From assembly GCA_038125665.1 (NCBI GenBank), contig JAYPEI010000011.1, forward strand, positions 1 to 56,163: DNA of 56,163 nucleotides. The letters run 5' to 3'. The notes under the pieces are model-generated. The model saw only the letters and a program-made list of their open reading frames with translations, ran no database searches and was not told the DNA's origin. The translations under genes and the position numbers were made by a program. Of the stretch, positions 36,262-45,724 are shown one piece after another (position 1 is the first letter of the stretch; every line of letters starts with the position of its first letter). This DNA is from CAILUG01 sp038125665 (GTDB lineage Bacteria > Pseudomonadota > Gammaproteobacteria > Pseudomonadales > Pseudohongiellaceae).

Positions 36262-36279
36262 TTGTTCTTGTTCTTGTTC
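36262..36279 (+). repeat. Tandem hexamer (TTGTTC) three copies
   Basis: Three perfect head-to-tail copies of TTGTTC lie 48 bases before the receptor start, in the TetR/receptor divergent spacer. They could be a binding site array, a -35 element or chance. Confidence 0.4.
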
Positions 36280-36327
36280 TATGAAAATATGGTTCCAATA
36301 CAATTGCTAGCTAAGAGGGGTAAATAC

Positions 36328-39300
36328 GTGGTTAATAAAAAAATATATGGCGGTAATGCCAAATCCAAGCTCGCCATTTCAATAGCTACAGCTATTAGCA
36401 TGGTTGGCTTTAGTGGTGTGGGTTTTGCTCAGGATGATGCCAGTCTTGAAGAAGTGGTCGTCACAGGCTCGCGAATTGTTCGACGAGACTATATATCTAA
36501 CAGCCCAATCAAGACCATTGACGCTGCACAGTTTGAGGAGCAGAGCGGTCTGAATATTGAGTCCTACCTAAATCAGTTACCCGACTACAACCCAGCCAAC
36601 TCTCCAGTAACTACACAGACAGAAATTAATGCAACGCCAGTGAACACACTAGGTATTTCCTCTATTTCTATGCGTGGCTTTGGCCCTAACAGAAACTTAG
36701 TTCTGATTGATGGTAAGCGTCCTGTGCCTACAAACGCACTGATGGTGACCGATATCAATGCCATACCTTCTGCACTGATCCAACGTGTTGAGACTATCAC
36801 GGGAGGCGCATCATCTGTCTATGGTGCGGATGCTGTTGCCGGGGTAACCAACTTTATCCTTCGTAAAGATTTCGAGGGACTAGAGCTTGATACCCAGTAC
36901 GGGGCTAGCGAGGCAGGTGGAGCCGAAGAATTCCGTATCTCAGGAATAGTGGGGGCAGATATTGCCGGAGGTCGGGGTAATATAACCGCTGGATTCGAGT
37001 ACTATGACCGCAAAGAAGCACTCGAAATTGATCGCAGCTTCTACACTGATTCGTGGAACGACCCGACAGTGCCAGGTGAACTTTTCATGCAGGGATACAA
37101 CGGCATGACTGTAGGCTTTAACCTCCCAAGTGATGCGACTATGGGGGTTATCTTCTCGGACATGGCCCCGGGTACCAACTATCGAGGCTTAGGGCCCGGG
37201 TTCGTGGCTCGTTACAGATTCAATAATGATGCGACATTGGCTCCTGTTGTCGGTAACACTCTGAGTTTGTTTGACGGAACTATTGATGGTGTTGAGTACG
37301 CTCGAATGAACGTGCTGGATAGCACAACAATTGCTCCGGATGACGTTACTCAAAACCTCAAATGGAACGCGATTGACGCATACGCGAGCTCACCTCAGGA
37401 TCGTTACTCATTCTTCACACAAGCCAATTATGAAATAACTGATGATATTTCGATGTTCGCACGCTCCAACTTTGCCCGTAGCAATTCCACGACTCGTTTG
37501 AACTATGGTTCGACGGCGAGTTTTGGCTGGGAGGGTACCGTACCATTTAATGCTGCGGTCGATAGCCCAATAGACCCTACATTGAACTACAGGGATACGG
37601 CTGTTGCAGCTGCGGTTTTGGCTAATCCTGGGGCTTATGCTAATCCAAGTTTTATAGGTCATGGTTCGCCTGGTGCACAGCATCCGGTTCCTACAGAGCT
37701 GGCCATGCTACTTTTAAGTCGTGGTAATCCTTCAGGTGACTGGATTCCTGAGACATTCCCTAGTAACAGCCTAGGGGTTCGTAAATCCGATAACATGAAC
37801 ACTGTTTGGCAGATCGAGGCTGGAATTAATTGGAACCTACCATTCCGTGACTGGACAGGAGAGGCTTACTACTCACACGGTGAGGTAAACAATGACAGTT
37901 ACTCCACAGGTTTTCAGTCTCTGGAGCGTTGGCGTAGGATAATTCGTGAGCCAGATTACGGGGCTAATTCTAGCTTGATGGCTAACCAAGGTGGTGCCGC
38001 TCGTGGCTTCGGTACCGTTCCGGTTGAGTGTACAAGCGGCTTCCACGACACTATTTTCTACAGGGACACCCCGCCAAGTGAAGATTGTGCCCGAGCTGTT
38101 GCTTCACCGCTATCTAACCGTTTGCAAAGTAAGCAAGACATCGTTGAATTAAACTTCCAGGGCGCTCTAGCTGACTTGCCTGCCGGTGAGTTAAGGACCG
38201 CAGCGGGATTCCAGTGGCGCAGGAATGCAGTTATTTACACACCAGATCTACTCCAAAGCTCAAGATCTTTCGAGGACCAGGTTATCGGTATGTACCCGGT
38301 CGGTGAAATGGATGCTCAAATGGAGGCCAAGGATTATTATGTGGAAGCTCTTGTTCCTGTTGCTGAAGATATGGGAATCGTACAAAAACTAGACCTTGAG
38401 TTGGGCGCTCGCTATTCGACATACGACGTTGCGGACTCAACTTGGACCTATAAAGCACTTGCTAATGTGGAAATCAATGATTCACTCCGTTTTCGAGGTG
38501 GCTATAACCGAGCGACCCGCGCAGCAAACGTGGGTGAGAAGTATCTTGGGCTTCAGGAAGTGTACTTGAGGGGAGTTACAACGAACTTCGGTGACCCCTG
38601 TGGTCTACGTTCCAACGCACCCTACGGTGCCGGTGGGGCCGCGCCAGATCCTATCTTGGCCCCAGGTGAACCACAGACAGAACTTGCTAGCGGGCAGACA
38701 GCTGCTGGCGCTCAAAGTACTTACCTAATATGCCAAGCCCAGATGGGGGCACAGGGTGCTACTACGTACTACTCCGGTAATGCTGGTGGTGCATCTGGTG
38801 GGAACGCCAACTGGGTCTACCAAGAGGGTAATCCTAACGTACAAGCTGAGATCGCCGACACTTGGACAGCCGGGTTTATAGCCTCCTCGCCTTGGAATGA
38901 CAACCCCTGGCTTGCAAATCTGACCCTATCTGTAGATTTTTGGCAGGTAGATATCGAGGATGCCATCCAACAGTCCTCTGTAGATTACGCTCGATTCCTT
39001 TGCTACGGAACTGTTCAGGTCTCTACTCCAGCTGAGGCAGCTAAACAGGCAGCAACGACTGAGTGCATGGACGTAGGTCGAAGCCCGTCGACAGGTGGCT
39101 CAACCACGGCACTGTTGAGATACGGTAACATGGCTACTATCAACACGAAGGGTATCGACATTGGTGCGAACTGGAGCTTCACTCTGTCAGACATCGGTCT
39201 AGATCTGCCAGGTGCCTTGATGTTGAATACACAGATGACATGGATTGATAGCTACAAGACTAAAGAGTCACAGGAAGACTTTGATGTTGAGATAGAGTGG

Positions 39301-39822
39301 GTTGGCTCGCTTGGGCCAACGTTAACGGGTACAAACCCAGGCGCGTATGACTACAGAATCTTCTCTTCTCTAACTTATATGAATGACAATTGGAGTGTCG
39401 GGCTGCGTTGGCGTCACCTGCCAGAAGTAATTACCGCCAGCATGGCTGCGCAAAATTCTCTGATTGCCAACAATGCTGCGGTTGCAGCTGGTGGACAGGG
39501 TGTACCTTTGAGCTACACACCAAACACTGAGAGTGGTATCGAGGCCTACGATATCTTTGACTTGTCGCTTAGCTGGGATATCAATGAGACCTTTACCTTG
39601 CGCGGTGGTATCACTAACTTGTTAGACACCAGCCCAAATATCACGGGACGTAATACAGGCTATGAGCCAGGTACAGTCCTCAGCTCAGTATGTGGTGGTG
39701 CCCCGGGATGTGTGAACCCTACAGGGTACTCACTCGGTAGTAGTGGTGCCGGCATTACAAGCCCGGGCTACTACGATGTGTTGGGTCGCCGTTTGTTCGT
39801 GGGTATGAAGGCTCGATTCTAG
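36328..39822 (+). CDS. TonB-dependent outer-membrane receptor
   Basis: 1,164 residues from the GTG at 36328, which has AAGAGGGG seven bases upstream; the longer TTG- or ATG-started frame lacks this. The signal peptide ends near GVGFAQ. The plug begins at EEVVVTGSRIVRRDYIS and includes SISMRGFGPNRNLVLIDGKR and ITGGASSVYGADAVAGVTNF. A long barrel follows, ending in the terminal aromatic RRLFVGMKARF. It imports large substrates using TonB energy; the ligand is unknown. Codon choice looks more GC-rich and even than in the AT-rich genes just upstream, consistent with high expression. A TetR gene is divergent, and a terminator follows at 40094. Confidence 0.96.
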   Translation: MVNKKIYGGNAKSKLAISIATAISMVGFSGVGFAQDDASLEEVVVTGSRIVRRDYISNSPIKTIDAAQFEEQSGLNIESYLNQLPDYNPANSPVTTQTEINATPVNTLGISSISMRGFGPNRNLVLIDGKRPVPTNALMVTDINAIPSALIQRVETITGGASSVYGADAVAGVTNFILRKDFEGLELDTQYGASEAGGAEEFRISGIVGADIAGGRGNITAGFEYYDRKEALEIDRSFYTDSWNDPTVPGELFMQGYNGMTVGFNLPSDATMGVIFSDMAPGTNYRGLGPGFVARYRFNNDATLAPVVGNTLSLFDGTIDGVEYARMNVLDSTTIAPDDVTQNLKWNAIDAYASSPQDRYSFFTQANYEITDDISMFARSNFARSNSTTRLNYGSTASFGWEGTVPFNAAVDSPIDPTLNYRDTAVAAAVLANPGAYANPSFIGHGSPGAQHPVPTELAMLLLSRGNPSGDWIPETFPSNSLGVRKSDNMNTVWQIEAGINWNLPFRDWTGEAYYSHGEVNNDSYSTGFQSLERWRRIIREPDYGANSSLMANQGGAARGFGTVPVECTSGFHDTIFYRDTPPSEDCARAVASPLSNRLQSKQDIVELNFQGALADLPAGELRTAAGFQWRRNAVIYTPDLLQSSRSFEDQVIGMYPVGEMDAQMEAKDYYVEALVPVAEDMGIVQKLDLELGARYSTYDVADSTWTYKALANVEINDSLRFRGGYNRATRAANVGEKYLGLQEVYLRGVTTNFGDPCGLRSNAPYGAGGAAPDPILAPGEPQTELASGQTAAGAQSTYLICQAQMGAQGATTYYSGNAGGASGGNANWVYQEGNPNVQAEIADTWTAGFIASSPWNDNPWLANLTLSVDFWQVDIEDAIQQSSVDYARFLCYGTVQVSTPAEAAKQAATTECMDVGRSPSTGGSTTALLRYGNMATINTKGIDIGANWSFTLSDIGLDLPGALMLNTQMTWIDSYKTKESQEDFDVEIEWVGSLGPTLTGTNPGAYDYRIFSSLTYMNDNWSVGLRWRHLPEVITASMAAQNSLIANNAAVAAGGQGVPLSYTPNTESGIEAYDIFDLSLSWDINETFTLRGGITNLLDTSPNITGRNTGYEPGTVLSSVCGGAPGCVNPTGYSLGSSGAGITSPGYYDVLGRRLFVGMKARF

Positions 39823-39851
39823 TTAAAGAATAGATCTTAAAAACCGGATAA

Positions 39852-39870
39852 GGAGAGCCCTTGGCTCTCC
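39852..39870 (+). repeat. Hairpin GGAGAGCC-CTT-GGCTCTCC
   Basis: A perfect 8-base stem with a three-base loop lies 30 bases after the receptor stop. No T-run follows, so it is not a classic terminator; a 3' mRNA stabiliser is possible. Confidence 0.6.
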
Positions 39871-39938
39871 AACTGGTTAGGGAATCATAGGTAACATGAA
39901 AGGCCTCCTTGGTTAAACAAGGCCAAAGGAATTTAGAC

Positions 39939-39962
39939 ACTTTCAAGGCCCCCTTTGAAAGT
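39939..39962 (+). repeat. Hairpin ACTTTCAA...TTGAAAGT
   Basis: The arms pair over 8 bases and continue as AAGG/CCTT with a one-base bulge. It is the second strong stem downstream of the receptor gene. Confidence 0.55.
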
Positions 39963-40093
39963 AAAGTAGTCAAATTGACTAGTCTGAATAGGGTTCAAAA
40001 GTATGATCGAGTTTGAGCCTAAACTTCTTTGACCATCAATTTGGTAATTATATCTGAATAGATGGCTGAGAAATCCCGTATGTTCGATTGCTT

Positions 40094-40121
40094 AAGCCCC
40101 AGTTCACTGGGGCTTTTTTTC
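40094..40121 (+). terminator. Rho-independent terminator after the TonB receptor gene
   Basis: AAGCCCCAGT-tc-ACTGGGGCTT forms a 10-base perfect stem followed by a T-run. It is the clearest terminator in the window, 272 bases after the receptor stop. Confidence 0.9.
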
Positions 40122-40252
40122 TTCAAAGTATCAACGCTTAATTTTTTGAGTCACATGCTGAATTGTGTATGATTAGATAAAATTATTAGAACATCAATTC
40201 AATGATTAAGTGACTCTGCCTAGACCAACCCCATAGGAAAAAGTAATACGAA

Positions 40253-42499
40253 ATGAATTGTCAAAATATTAAAATCTCATTCCCAATTTTGTTGATGGCT
40301 GTGATGTTTTTGTCTAGTTGTAGTAAGAGCGTTCCAGAACAACAAACAAATGAAGATCGTCTCGCCCAAGGGCTTGAAGTTTATGGTCAAGTCGACTTCA
40401 AACGAATCGCAGAAATTGATAAAGAGCCAGGGCAATGGCTCACTCAGGGGAGAGACCAAGGGAAGACACACTATTCCCCATTAGCGGATATTAATCGTAA
40501 CAATATCGGTGAGTTGGGTTTTGCTTGGGAGTATAAGACAACAACTACTAGAGGTATGGAGGCCAATCCCCTGATGATCGATGGGGTGGTATACAGTTCT
40601 GGTACAACGGGGCGGGTCTACGCGTTAGATGCGCGTACTGGAAAGGAGCTCTGGTATTTCAATCCACAAAGCGATGGACAAGTGAATCGCTACACGTGTT
40701 GTGATGAAGTTAATCGCGGTATCGCTGTCTATGAGGGTTTAGTTTATGTTGCTTCCTTAGATGGTAGGCTTTTTGCGTTAAATGCTGAAGATGGCAAAAT
40801 TGTTTGGGAAAAAGATACTTTTATATTCAAAGATCGTGCATATACCAGTTCTGGTGCCCCCGAAGTTGCAGGGGATGTAGTGGTGATAGGTAATGCAGGT
40901 GCGGACTACGACGCACGAGGTTATGTGTCTGCATATGATCGCTTATCAGGCGAATTACGGTGGCGTTTTTTCCTAGTTCCCGGAGATCCTGCGCTAGGCT
41001 TTGAACATCCAGAGATGCAGATGGCTGCGCAAACTTGGGACCCTAATAGTCGATGGGATGTGGGTGGCGGAGGAACAGCTTGGAATGCAATGTCCTATGA
41101 CCCTGAACTAAATCTACTCTATGTCGGGACTGGAAACTCAGCACTATTCAATTGGCAGGAGCGCTCCCCCCAAGGTGGTGATAATCTTTTCTTGTGCTCT
41201 ATATTAGCGATTGATGCTGATTCTGGGCGTTTGGTTTGGCATTACCAGCAGGTGCCTAAAGAAAGCTGGGACTATACGGCAACACAACCTTTTATACTCA
41301 CAGACCTTTCTATCGATGGTAATGTGCGTAAAGTCCTGATGCAGGCACCGAAAGCTGGCTTTTTCTATATTCTAGACAGAGCAACTGGGGAGCTTCTCTC
41401 TGCTGACCCCTATGTCCCAGTAAACTGGGCAAGCCATGTTGATCTTGCTACTGGCAAGCCTCAGATGAATTCAGAGATAGAATACTGGAACACTAAAAAT
41501 CCCGTATTTGTTCTTCCCTCAGGAATGGGAGGACATGCCTGGAACCCGATGTCATGGAGTCCTCAAACAGGTCTTGTGTATATCCCAGCTATCGAGGGAG
41601 GGGCCATGACCTATGACCCCACAGAAGGGCACATCTACAGACCTAAGCAGGCAAACTCAGGAAACAGTACACTTTTTGGAGATATGATGACGATGAGTCC
41701 TGATCTTCTTCAAGAGCCTATGCGCTCCGCGCTAGCCGAGATACAAGCAGCAGGTAAAGCTGGTTCACGCTCAGCATTAAAAGCTTTTGACCCTGTTACC
41801 GGTGTCACTCGTTGGGAAGTGGAAAGTGAGGGTTGGTGGGATCGAGCTGGAGTTCTTTCCACAGCCGGCGGGATCGTTTTTCAAGGGACTGATTCTGGAT
41901 ACTTGCGTGCTTATGATGCAGATACAGGAGATGAACTCTTGAATCTCTTTATTGGTTCATCGATTATCGCAGCACCCATTACCTATAAAATGGACGGTGA
42001 GCAATATCTTCTTGTAACTACCGGTTGGGGTGGTGGTGGTTGGTTTGCTCCTCATCCTACTTCAGCAGTGCTTAAGTATGGTAATCAAGGACGATTTATC
42101 GCTTTGAAGCTTGGGGGAGAGGAGGTGCCTTTCCCTGATGAAGTTTCGGCTTTAGGTCCACTCCCAGAACCGCCTGTAGCCAATACGGCGGATCCTGAAA
42201 GGATTGCTGCCGGCCGCGTTTTGTTTTCTCGTTCATGTGCAATCTGTCATGCGAATGTTGATGGTGGCATGACTCCAGATTTGCGTCGTATGAGTGCTAA
42301 CACTCACGCATCTTTTAATGCGATCGTCCTCAATGGAGCGCGTAGGTATCGGGGGATGCCACAATGGGATGATGTGTTAAATGAAGATGAAGCAGGTGCC
42401 ATTCACGACTACTTAATTGATCTAGCATGGTTATCATTTCAGGCGCAGCAAAATAATATAGTTTTGGAGCTAGGGCCCACCAACACTACAGGGCATTGA
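40253..42499 (+). CDS. Quinohemoprotein (PQQ + haem c) alcohol dehydrogenase, lipoprotein type
   Basis: 748 residues. The signal ends in lipobox LSSC (about residue 23), so it is probably membrane-anchored in the periplasm. The eight-bladed PQQ propeller begins at GQWLTQGRDQGKTHYSPLADI. The vicinal cysteine pair C149-C150 (YTCCDEV) that lies over PQQ is present, and ESWDYTATQP gives the catalytic aspartate region. A C-terminal cytochrome domain carries CAICH at 662-666 with methionine GMPQWDD. It oxidises alcohols and passes electrons through its haem. It starts a plus-strand run with the SMP-30-like gene and two NTF2-like paralogues. Confidence 0.94.
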   Translation: MNCQNIKISFPILLMAVMFLSSCSKSVPEQQTNEDRLAQGLEVYGQVDFKRIAEIDKEPGQWLTQGRDQGKTHYSPLADINRNNIGELGFAWEYKTTTTRGMEANPLMIDGVVYSSGTTGRVYALDARTGKELWYFNPQSDGQVNRYTCCDEVNRGIAVYEGLVYVASLDGRLFALNAEDGKIVWEKDTFIFKDRAYTSSGAPEVAGDVVVIGNAGADYDARGYVSAYDRLSGELRWRFFLVPGDPALGFEHPEMQMAAQTWDPNSRWDVGGGGTAWNAMSYDPELNLLYVGTGNSALFNWQERSPQGGDNLFLCSILAIDADSGRLVWHYQQVPKESWDYTATQPFILTDLSIDGNVRKVLMQAPKAGFFYILDRATGELLSADPYVPVNWASHVDLATGKPQMNSEIEYWNTKNPVFVLPSGMGGHAWNPMSWSPQTGLVYIPAIEGGAMTYDPTEGHIYRPKQANSGNSTLFGDMMTMSPDLLQEPMRSALAEIQAAGKAGSRSALKAFDPVTGVTRWEVESEGWWDRAGVLSTAGGIVFQGTDSGYLRAYDADTGDELLNLFIGSSIIAAPITYKMDGEQYLLVTTGWGGGGWFAPHPTSAVLKYGNQGRFIALKLGGEEVPFPDEVSALGPLPEPPVANTADPERIAAGRVLFSRSCAICHANVDGGMTPDLRRMSANTHASFNAIVLNGARRYRGMPQWDDVLNEDEAGAIHDYLIDLAWLSFQAQQNNIVLELGPTNTTGH

Positions 42500-42656
42500 T
42501 GAATAGATACCATTATTGACCATTTTTTGCTCAAGAAAGCTTTGTGGCCTTAGATGACTATGGTTATCCCTTCTATTGAATATAAATTTAATAAATTGTT
42601 TGAAGCCAAGAGATGACTTATCGTTGTCTTAAACATATACGGGAAAGGAGCTGAGT

Positions 42657-43610
42657 GTGAGAACAAAAAAAACTTACTCTGGAAAATTTTCTTTCTGCTT
42701 AGGTCTCATGATTACTGTTGGCACTACGCTCCTTACAGCATGCAACCATAAGCCTCTCCAAGACATTCATATTGCGGATACGCATGTTTTTCCCGAAAGT
42801 TTAAGTGCCTCTGAGGACGGCACTATTTATATTGGTAGTGTCAAAGGAAATATATACAAAGCTGCCCCTGGGGCTTCAGAAGCCAAATTATGGGTTTTAA
42901 AGAGTGAAGAAAATGGACTTAATTCTCTTCTAGGTGTTCTGGTAGATGATCCTAGAAAGCTAGTTTGGGTATGCGCTATCCCCGGACTTACCAATGCTGA
43001 GCCAGGTGCAATCAGCGAAGTAGTGGCATTCCGTATTGAAGATGGCAGCGTTTTTAATCGTTACCCTTTCCCCGGAGGAGGAGTTTGTAATGATCTTACT
43101 ATTGCCTCTGATGGCACACTCTATGCCACTGATACACCTGGTGGAAGAGTCTTAGTTTTAACGCCAGGTAGTACGGAACTTGAAGTCTACGGTGCAGATA
43201 ACCTTCTCAAAGGTATCGATGGGATTGCTATCAGTGCAAGTGGCAAGATTGTGGTGAATAACGTACAAACGCAGAAAATGTACCTAGTTGAACCTGGTGC
43301 TGAGGGAATGAAAGGGCTTACTGAACTGGTAGTAGATCTTGAGCTTGGTGGCCCTGATGGCTTACGACTGGTAGGTGGGGAAACATTCATACAAGCGGAG
43401 GGCACGGCTGGAAGGGTTTCTTTGTTAACTCTCGATGGAACTGTCATGCACTCTCTAGTGTTGAATGACAGTTTTATTTCTAGCCCGGGGGTGACTGTCA
43501 TTGATAGTACGGCATATGTGCTTGAAAGCCATATAGCTTACCTTTTCGATCCGGCTCTACAAAATAGTGAACCGCCACCTTTCATTATTAAGGCGGTGCC
43601 TCTACCTTAA
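42657..43610 (+). CDS. SMP-30/gluconolactonase-like propeller lipoprotein
   Basis: 317 residues with a GTG start preceded by AAAGGAG at six bases. The lipobox LTAC (about residue 29) marks a lipoprotein. The chain has repeating beta-propeller strands: FPESLSASEDGTIYIGSVKG, NDLTIASDGTLYATDTPGG and GIDGIAISASGKIVVNNV, as in SMP-30 or NHL-type lactonases. If active it would open sugar or other lactones, a sensible partner for a PQQ dehydrogenase; a binding role is also possible. It lies 157 bases after the quinohemoprotein gene and 87 bases before NTF2-like paralogue 2. Confidence 0.8.
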   Translation: MRTKKTYSGKFSFCLGLMITVGTTLLTACNHKPLQDIHIADTHVFPESLSASEDGTIYIGSVKGNIYKAAPGASEAKLWVLKSEENGLNSLLGVLVDDPRKLVWVCAIPGLTNAEPGAISEVVAFRIEDGSVFNRYPFPGGGVCNDLTIASDGTLYATDTPGGRVLVLTPGSTELEVYGADNLLKGIDGIAISASGKIVVNNVQTQKMYLVEPGAEGMKGLTELVVDLELGGPDGLRLVGGETFIQAEGTAGRVSLLTLDGTVMHSLVLNDSFISSPGVTVIDSTAYVLESHIAYLFDPALQNSEPPPFIIKAVPLP

Positions 43611-43697
43611 GAAAGGCATTTTTTAACTAAGTAATGGCAACTGTGCCATATCTAATCAAATAGAAAGTTTCATTCATCAGTAAGAGAGGATTCTTCA

Positions 43698-44693
43698 GTG
43701 AAAATATGTTTGAGAGCTGTGCTCTTTCTGTGTCTGGGTACGGTCTTGCAATGTGCTTACGGTCAGGCGCCCGGTTATTCTTCGGCGGTTATTCACATTA
43801 CCTGTGACTACGATTGTTTGCTGGCCAAGGGGAGAGCGTACATAGAGGCCTTACAAGCACATGACTCTAATCTGGCACCTATAGCAGAGGATGTTATCTT
43901 CGCAGAAAATAATGTAGTCATGCCGTTTGGAAATGAAGGTGTTTGGGCAACTACAACCAGTGTCCATGAGGGAGCAATGCAGATTGCTGATGAGGAAACA
44001 GGCAATACTGCTTGGTTTGGTATTATCGAGGAGCATGGTCGTCCAGCTTATTTGGCAGTTCGACTTTTAATTGTTGATGGCAAGATTACAGAGATTGAAT
44101 CAGTAGTAAATCGGCTACCTGATATGCCCAAACCTTTTGGTGATGTTACGAAAGTAAGCCATGACCCAGTCTGGGATGATGTTCTGCCAGAGGAACAGCG
44201 TCGTTCTCGAGAGCGACTAGTGGCGGTGGCTGATGGTTACTTCAATACTGTTGAGTTGAATGATGGTGATGTATTCACGTTATTTGATAATGATTGCGAA
44301 CGCTTAGAGAACGGAGTTTATACCACTTCCGGCAATGGTACTGGTGGAGGTTCAGCTGTCAATATTGCGTTGGGTTGTGAAGCGCAATTCAAGCTAGGAA
44401 TTTATCGTATAAATAAAAGAATACGTGATCGTCGATATCCCTTGATAGATGTAAAACGAGGTGTTGTGATGGCAAGTGGTTTTTTTGATCATGCGAATAC
44501 CTTCGATAGATACAAACTCACTGATGGCAGAGAAATGAAGACTGTGCTCAAGTGGCCAAACTCCATTACATTACTCGAGGCGTTTAAAATTCGAAATGGT
44601 CGTATTTGGAGGATTGAAGCTGTGTTTACCTATGTCCCTTATTTTATGCCCTCCCCATTTGCTCACCCAAACCCAAACTTCCAGACTCGCTAG
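43698..44693 (+). CDS. Secreted two-domain NTF2-like protein, paralogue 2
   Basis: 331 residues with a GTG start preceded by AAGAGAGGA. The signal ends near QCAYGQ. Shared landmarks with paralogue 1: CDYDC at the mature start, FAENNVVMPFGNEGVW, then YFNTVELNDG, DCERLENG, LGCEAQF and YPLIDVKRGVV, and a PY...P ending. It is most like paralogue 1 in the second domain. It lies 9 bases before paralogue 3 on the same strand, so the pair is surely co-transcribed, probably with the SMP-30-like and quinohemoprotein genes upstream. Function is not known. Confidence 0.78.
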   Translation: MKICLRAVLFLCLGTVLQCAYGQAPGYSSAVIHITCDYDCLLAKGRAYIEALQAHDSNLAPIAEDVIFAENNVVMPFGNEGVWATTTSVHEGAMQIADEETGNTAWFGIIEEHGRPAYLAVRLLIVDGKITEIESVVNRLPDMPKPFGDVTKVSHDPVWDDVLPEEQRRSRERLVAVADGYFNTVELNDGDVFTLFDNDCERLENGVYTTSGNGTGGGSAVNIALGCEAQFKLGIYRINKRIRDRRYPLIDVKRGVVMASGFFDHANTFDRYKLTDGREMKTVLKWPNSITLLEAFKIRNGRIWRIEAVFTYVPYFMPSPFAHPNPNFQTR

Positions 44694-44702
44694 GAGCGAA
44701 TT

Positions 44703-45638
44703 ATGAAAAAATTCATAGGTATCATGACGAGTCATCTCACGGCTTTTTTTCTTGGCCTCTCAATTACCCAGACTTTACAAGCTCAAAATTGTAATCAAGT
44801 TTGTATGTTGAGAATTGCTGAGCAATACCTTAACGATGTACAGAAACAGGATAGCAGCACTTTACCTTGGGCCGAGGTGGTTCGTTATACTGAAAACAAT
44901 GTCGCTATGATGATTGGTGATGGTTTTTGGGGTGCTGGCCCATCAGTGGAGGAGGGCGGTTTACTCTTAGCAGATACTCAAACAGATAATGTTGTTTGGT
45001 TAGGTGTAACTCGTGAGCACGGGCAGGCAGCTTATCATGGGCTTCGTTTACATATCAGCGAAGGGAGGATTGATGAAGTTGAGAGTTATCTTGGCCGAGA
45101 AGGAGAGCCCGATCTCTTCGCCTCTATCGATAACTACAAGCTTAATTCAATTTTCTCATCTGAGGTCCCTCTGACCCAACGGAGCTCTAGGGTCATGATG
45201 CAAAGCATTGTCCAGCGCTGGTTTGAGGATCATGTTCTTAATGCAGGTGAAGTTTCCAGTCGTTTAGCTGCAGGGTGTGAACATATCATCAATGGAGTGA
45301 ATACTACCAAAGATGAATCCTACTGGATGTCGGCATTGGCGAGCGACTGCGCCTCGCAATTGAGTCTTGGATTACACAGACCCGTAGAGAGGATTAGGGG
45401 ACTTCGTTTCCCTGTCATTGACCCTGAAAGAGGTCTGGTTGTTGCTTTGAGCCTTCAAGATAGAGCCGTTCGAACTCTTGAATACAAAACAACCCAAGGG
45501 GATAGTTTCCATGAGGAGGTCCCCTACCCTAATACAAGGGGGCGTTTTGAGATATTTAAAGTAGTCAATGGAGAGATTTTAAGAGTTGAAAGTGTGTCAG
45601 TTTTTTTACCTTACTATATCCACAATCTTTGGCAATAA
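44703..45638 (+). CDS. Secreted two-domain NTF2-like protein, paralogue 3
   Basis: 311 residues; ATG preceded by AGGAGCG. The signal ends near TLQAQ and the mature protein starts CNQVC. First-domain marks are RYTENNVAMMIGDGFWG; the second domain keeps GCEHIINGVNTT, DCASQL, RFPVIDPERGLV and ends VFLPYYIHNLW. The second domain departs from the NDG motif seen in the other copies (VLNAGEVSS). It follows paralogue 2 by 9 bases. A perfect 9-base-stem hairpin lies 22 bases downstream. Function unknown; substrate binding or carbon-skeleton rearrangement are the roles known for NTF2-like folds. Confidence 0.78.
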   Translation: MKKFIGIMTSHLTAFFLGLSITQTLQAQNCNQVCMLRIAEQYLNDVQKQDSSTLPWAEVVRYTENNVAMMIGDGFWGAGPSVEEGGLLLADTQTDNVVWLGVTREHGQAAYHGLRLHISEGRIDEVESYLGREGEPDLFASIDNYKLNSIFSSEVPLTQRSSRVMMQSIVQRWFEDHVLNAGEVSSRLAAGCEHIINGVNTTKDESYWMSALASDCASQLSLGLHRPVERIRGLRFPVIDPERGLVVALSLQDRAVRTLEYKTTQGDSFHEEVPYPNTRGRFEIFKVVNGEILRVESVSVFLPYYIHNLWQ

Positions 45639-45660
45639 ACTCATTAGGTAAACCAGCATC

Positions 45661-45684
45661 CTGTCTAGCCATTTAGCTAGACAG
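45661..45684. repeat. Hairpin CTGTCTAGC-CATTTA-GCTAGACAG
   Basis: A perfect 9-base stem with a 6-base loop lies between two convergent genes (paralogue 3 and the 45725 gene). No T-run follows on either strand, so it is a weak terminator at best or an mRNA end stabiliser. Confidence 0.6.
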
Positions 45685-45724
45685 AACGGGGGCTAATCTT
45701 TAAGAAGTTTGACTAATCAAAAAA

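Larger units (their letters stand above)
39823..40252. other. 430-base intergenic region with hairpins and a terminator
   Basis: It contains two strong hairpins (39852-39870 and 39939-39962), a weaker CCTTG/CAAGG stem near 39910, and the rho-independent terminator at 40094-40121. No gene is visible. The stems may stabilise the 3' end of the receptor mRNA. Confidence 0.55.

Noticed and set aside
36262..36327. Upstream extension of the receptor reading frame
   Set aside because: The stretch codes for a poor signal; GTG 36328 has a strong ribosome-binding site and a normal signal peptide.
39755..39973. Minus-strand open frame overlapping the receptor 3' end and its hairpins
   Set aside because: It runs through strong stems and the conserved receptor C-terminus; a shadow of the real gene.
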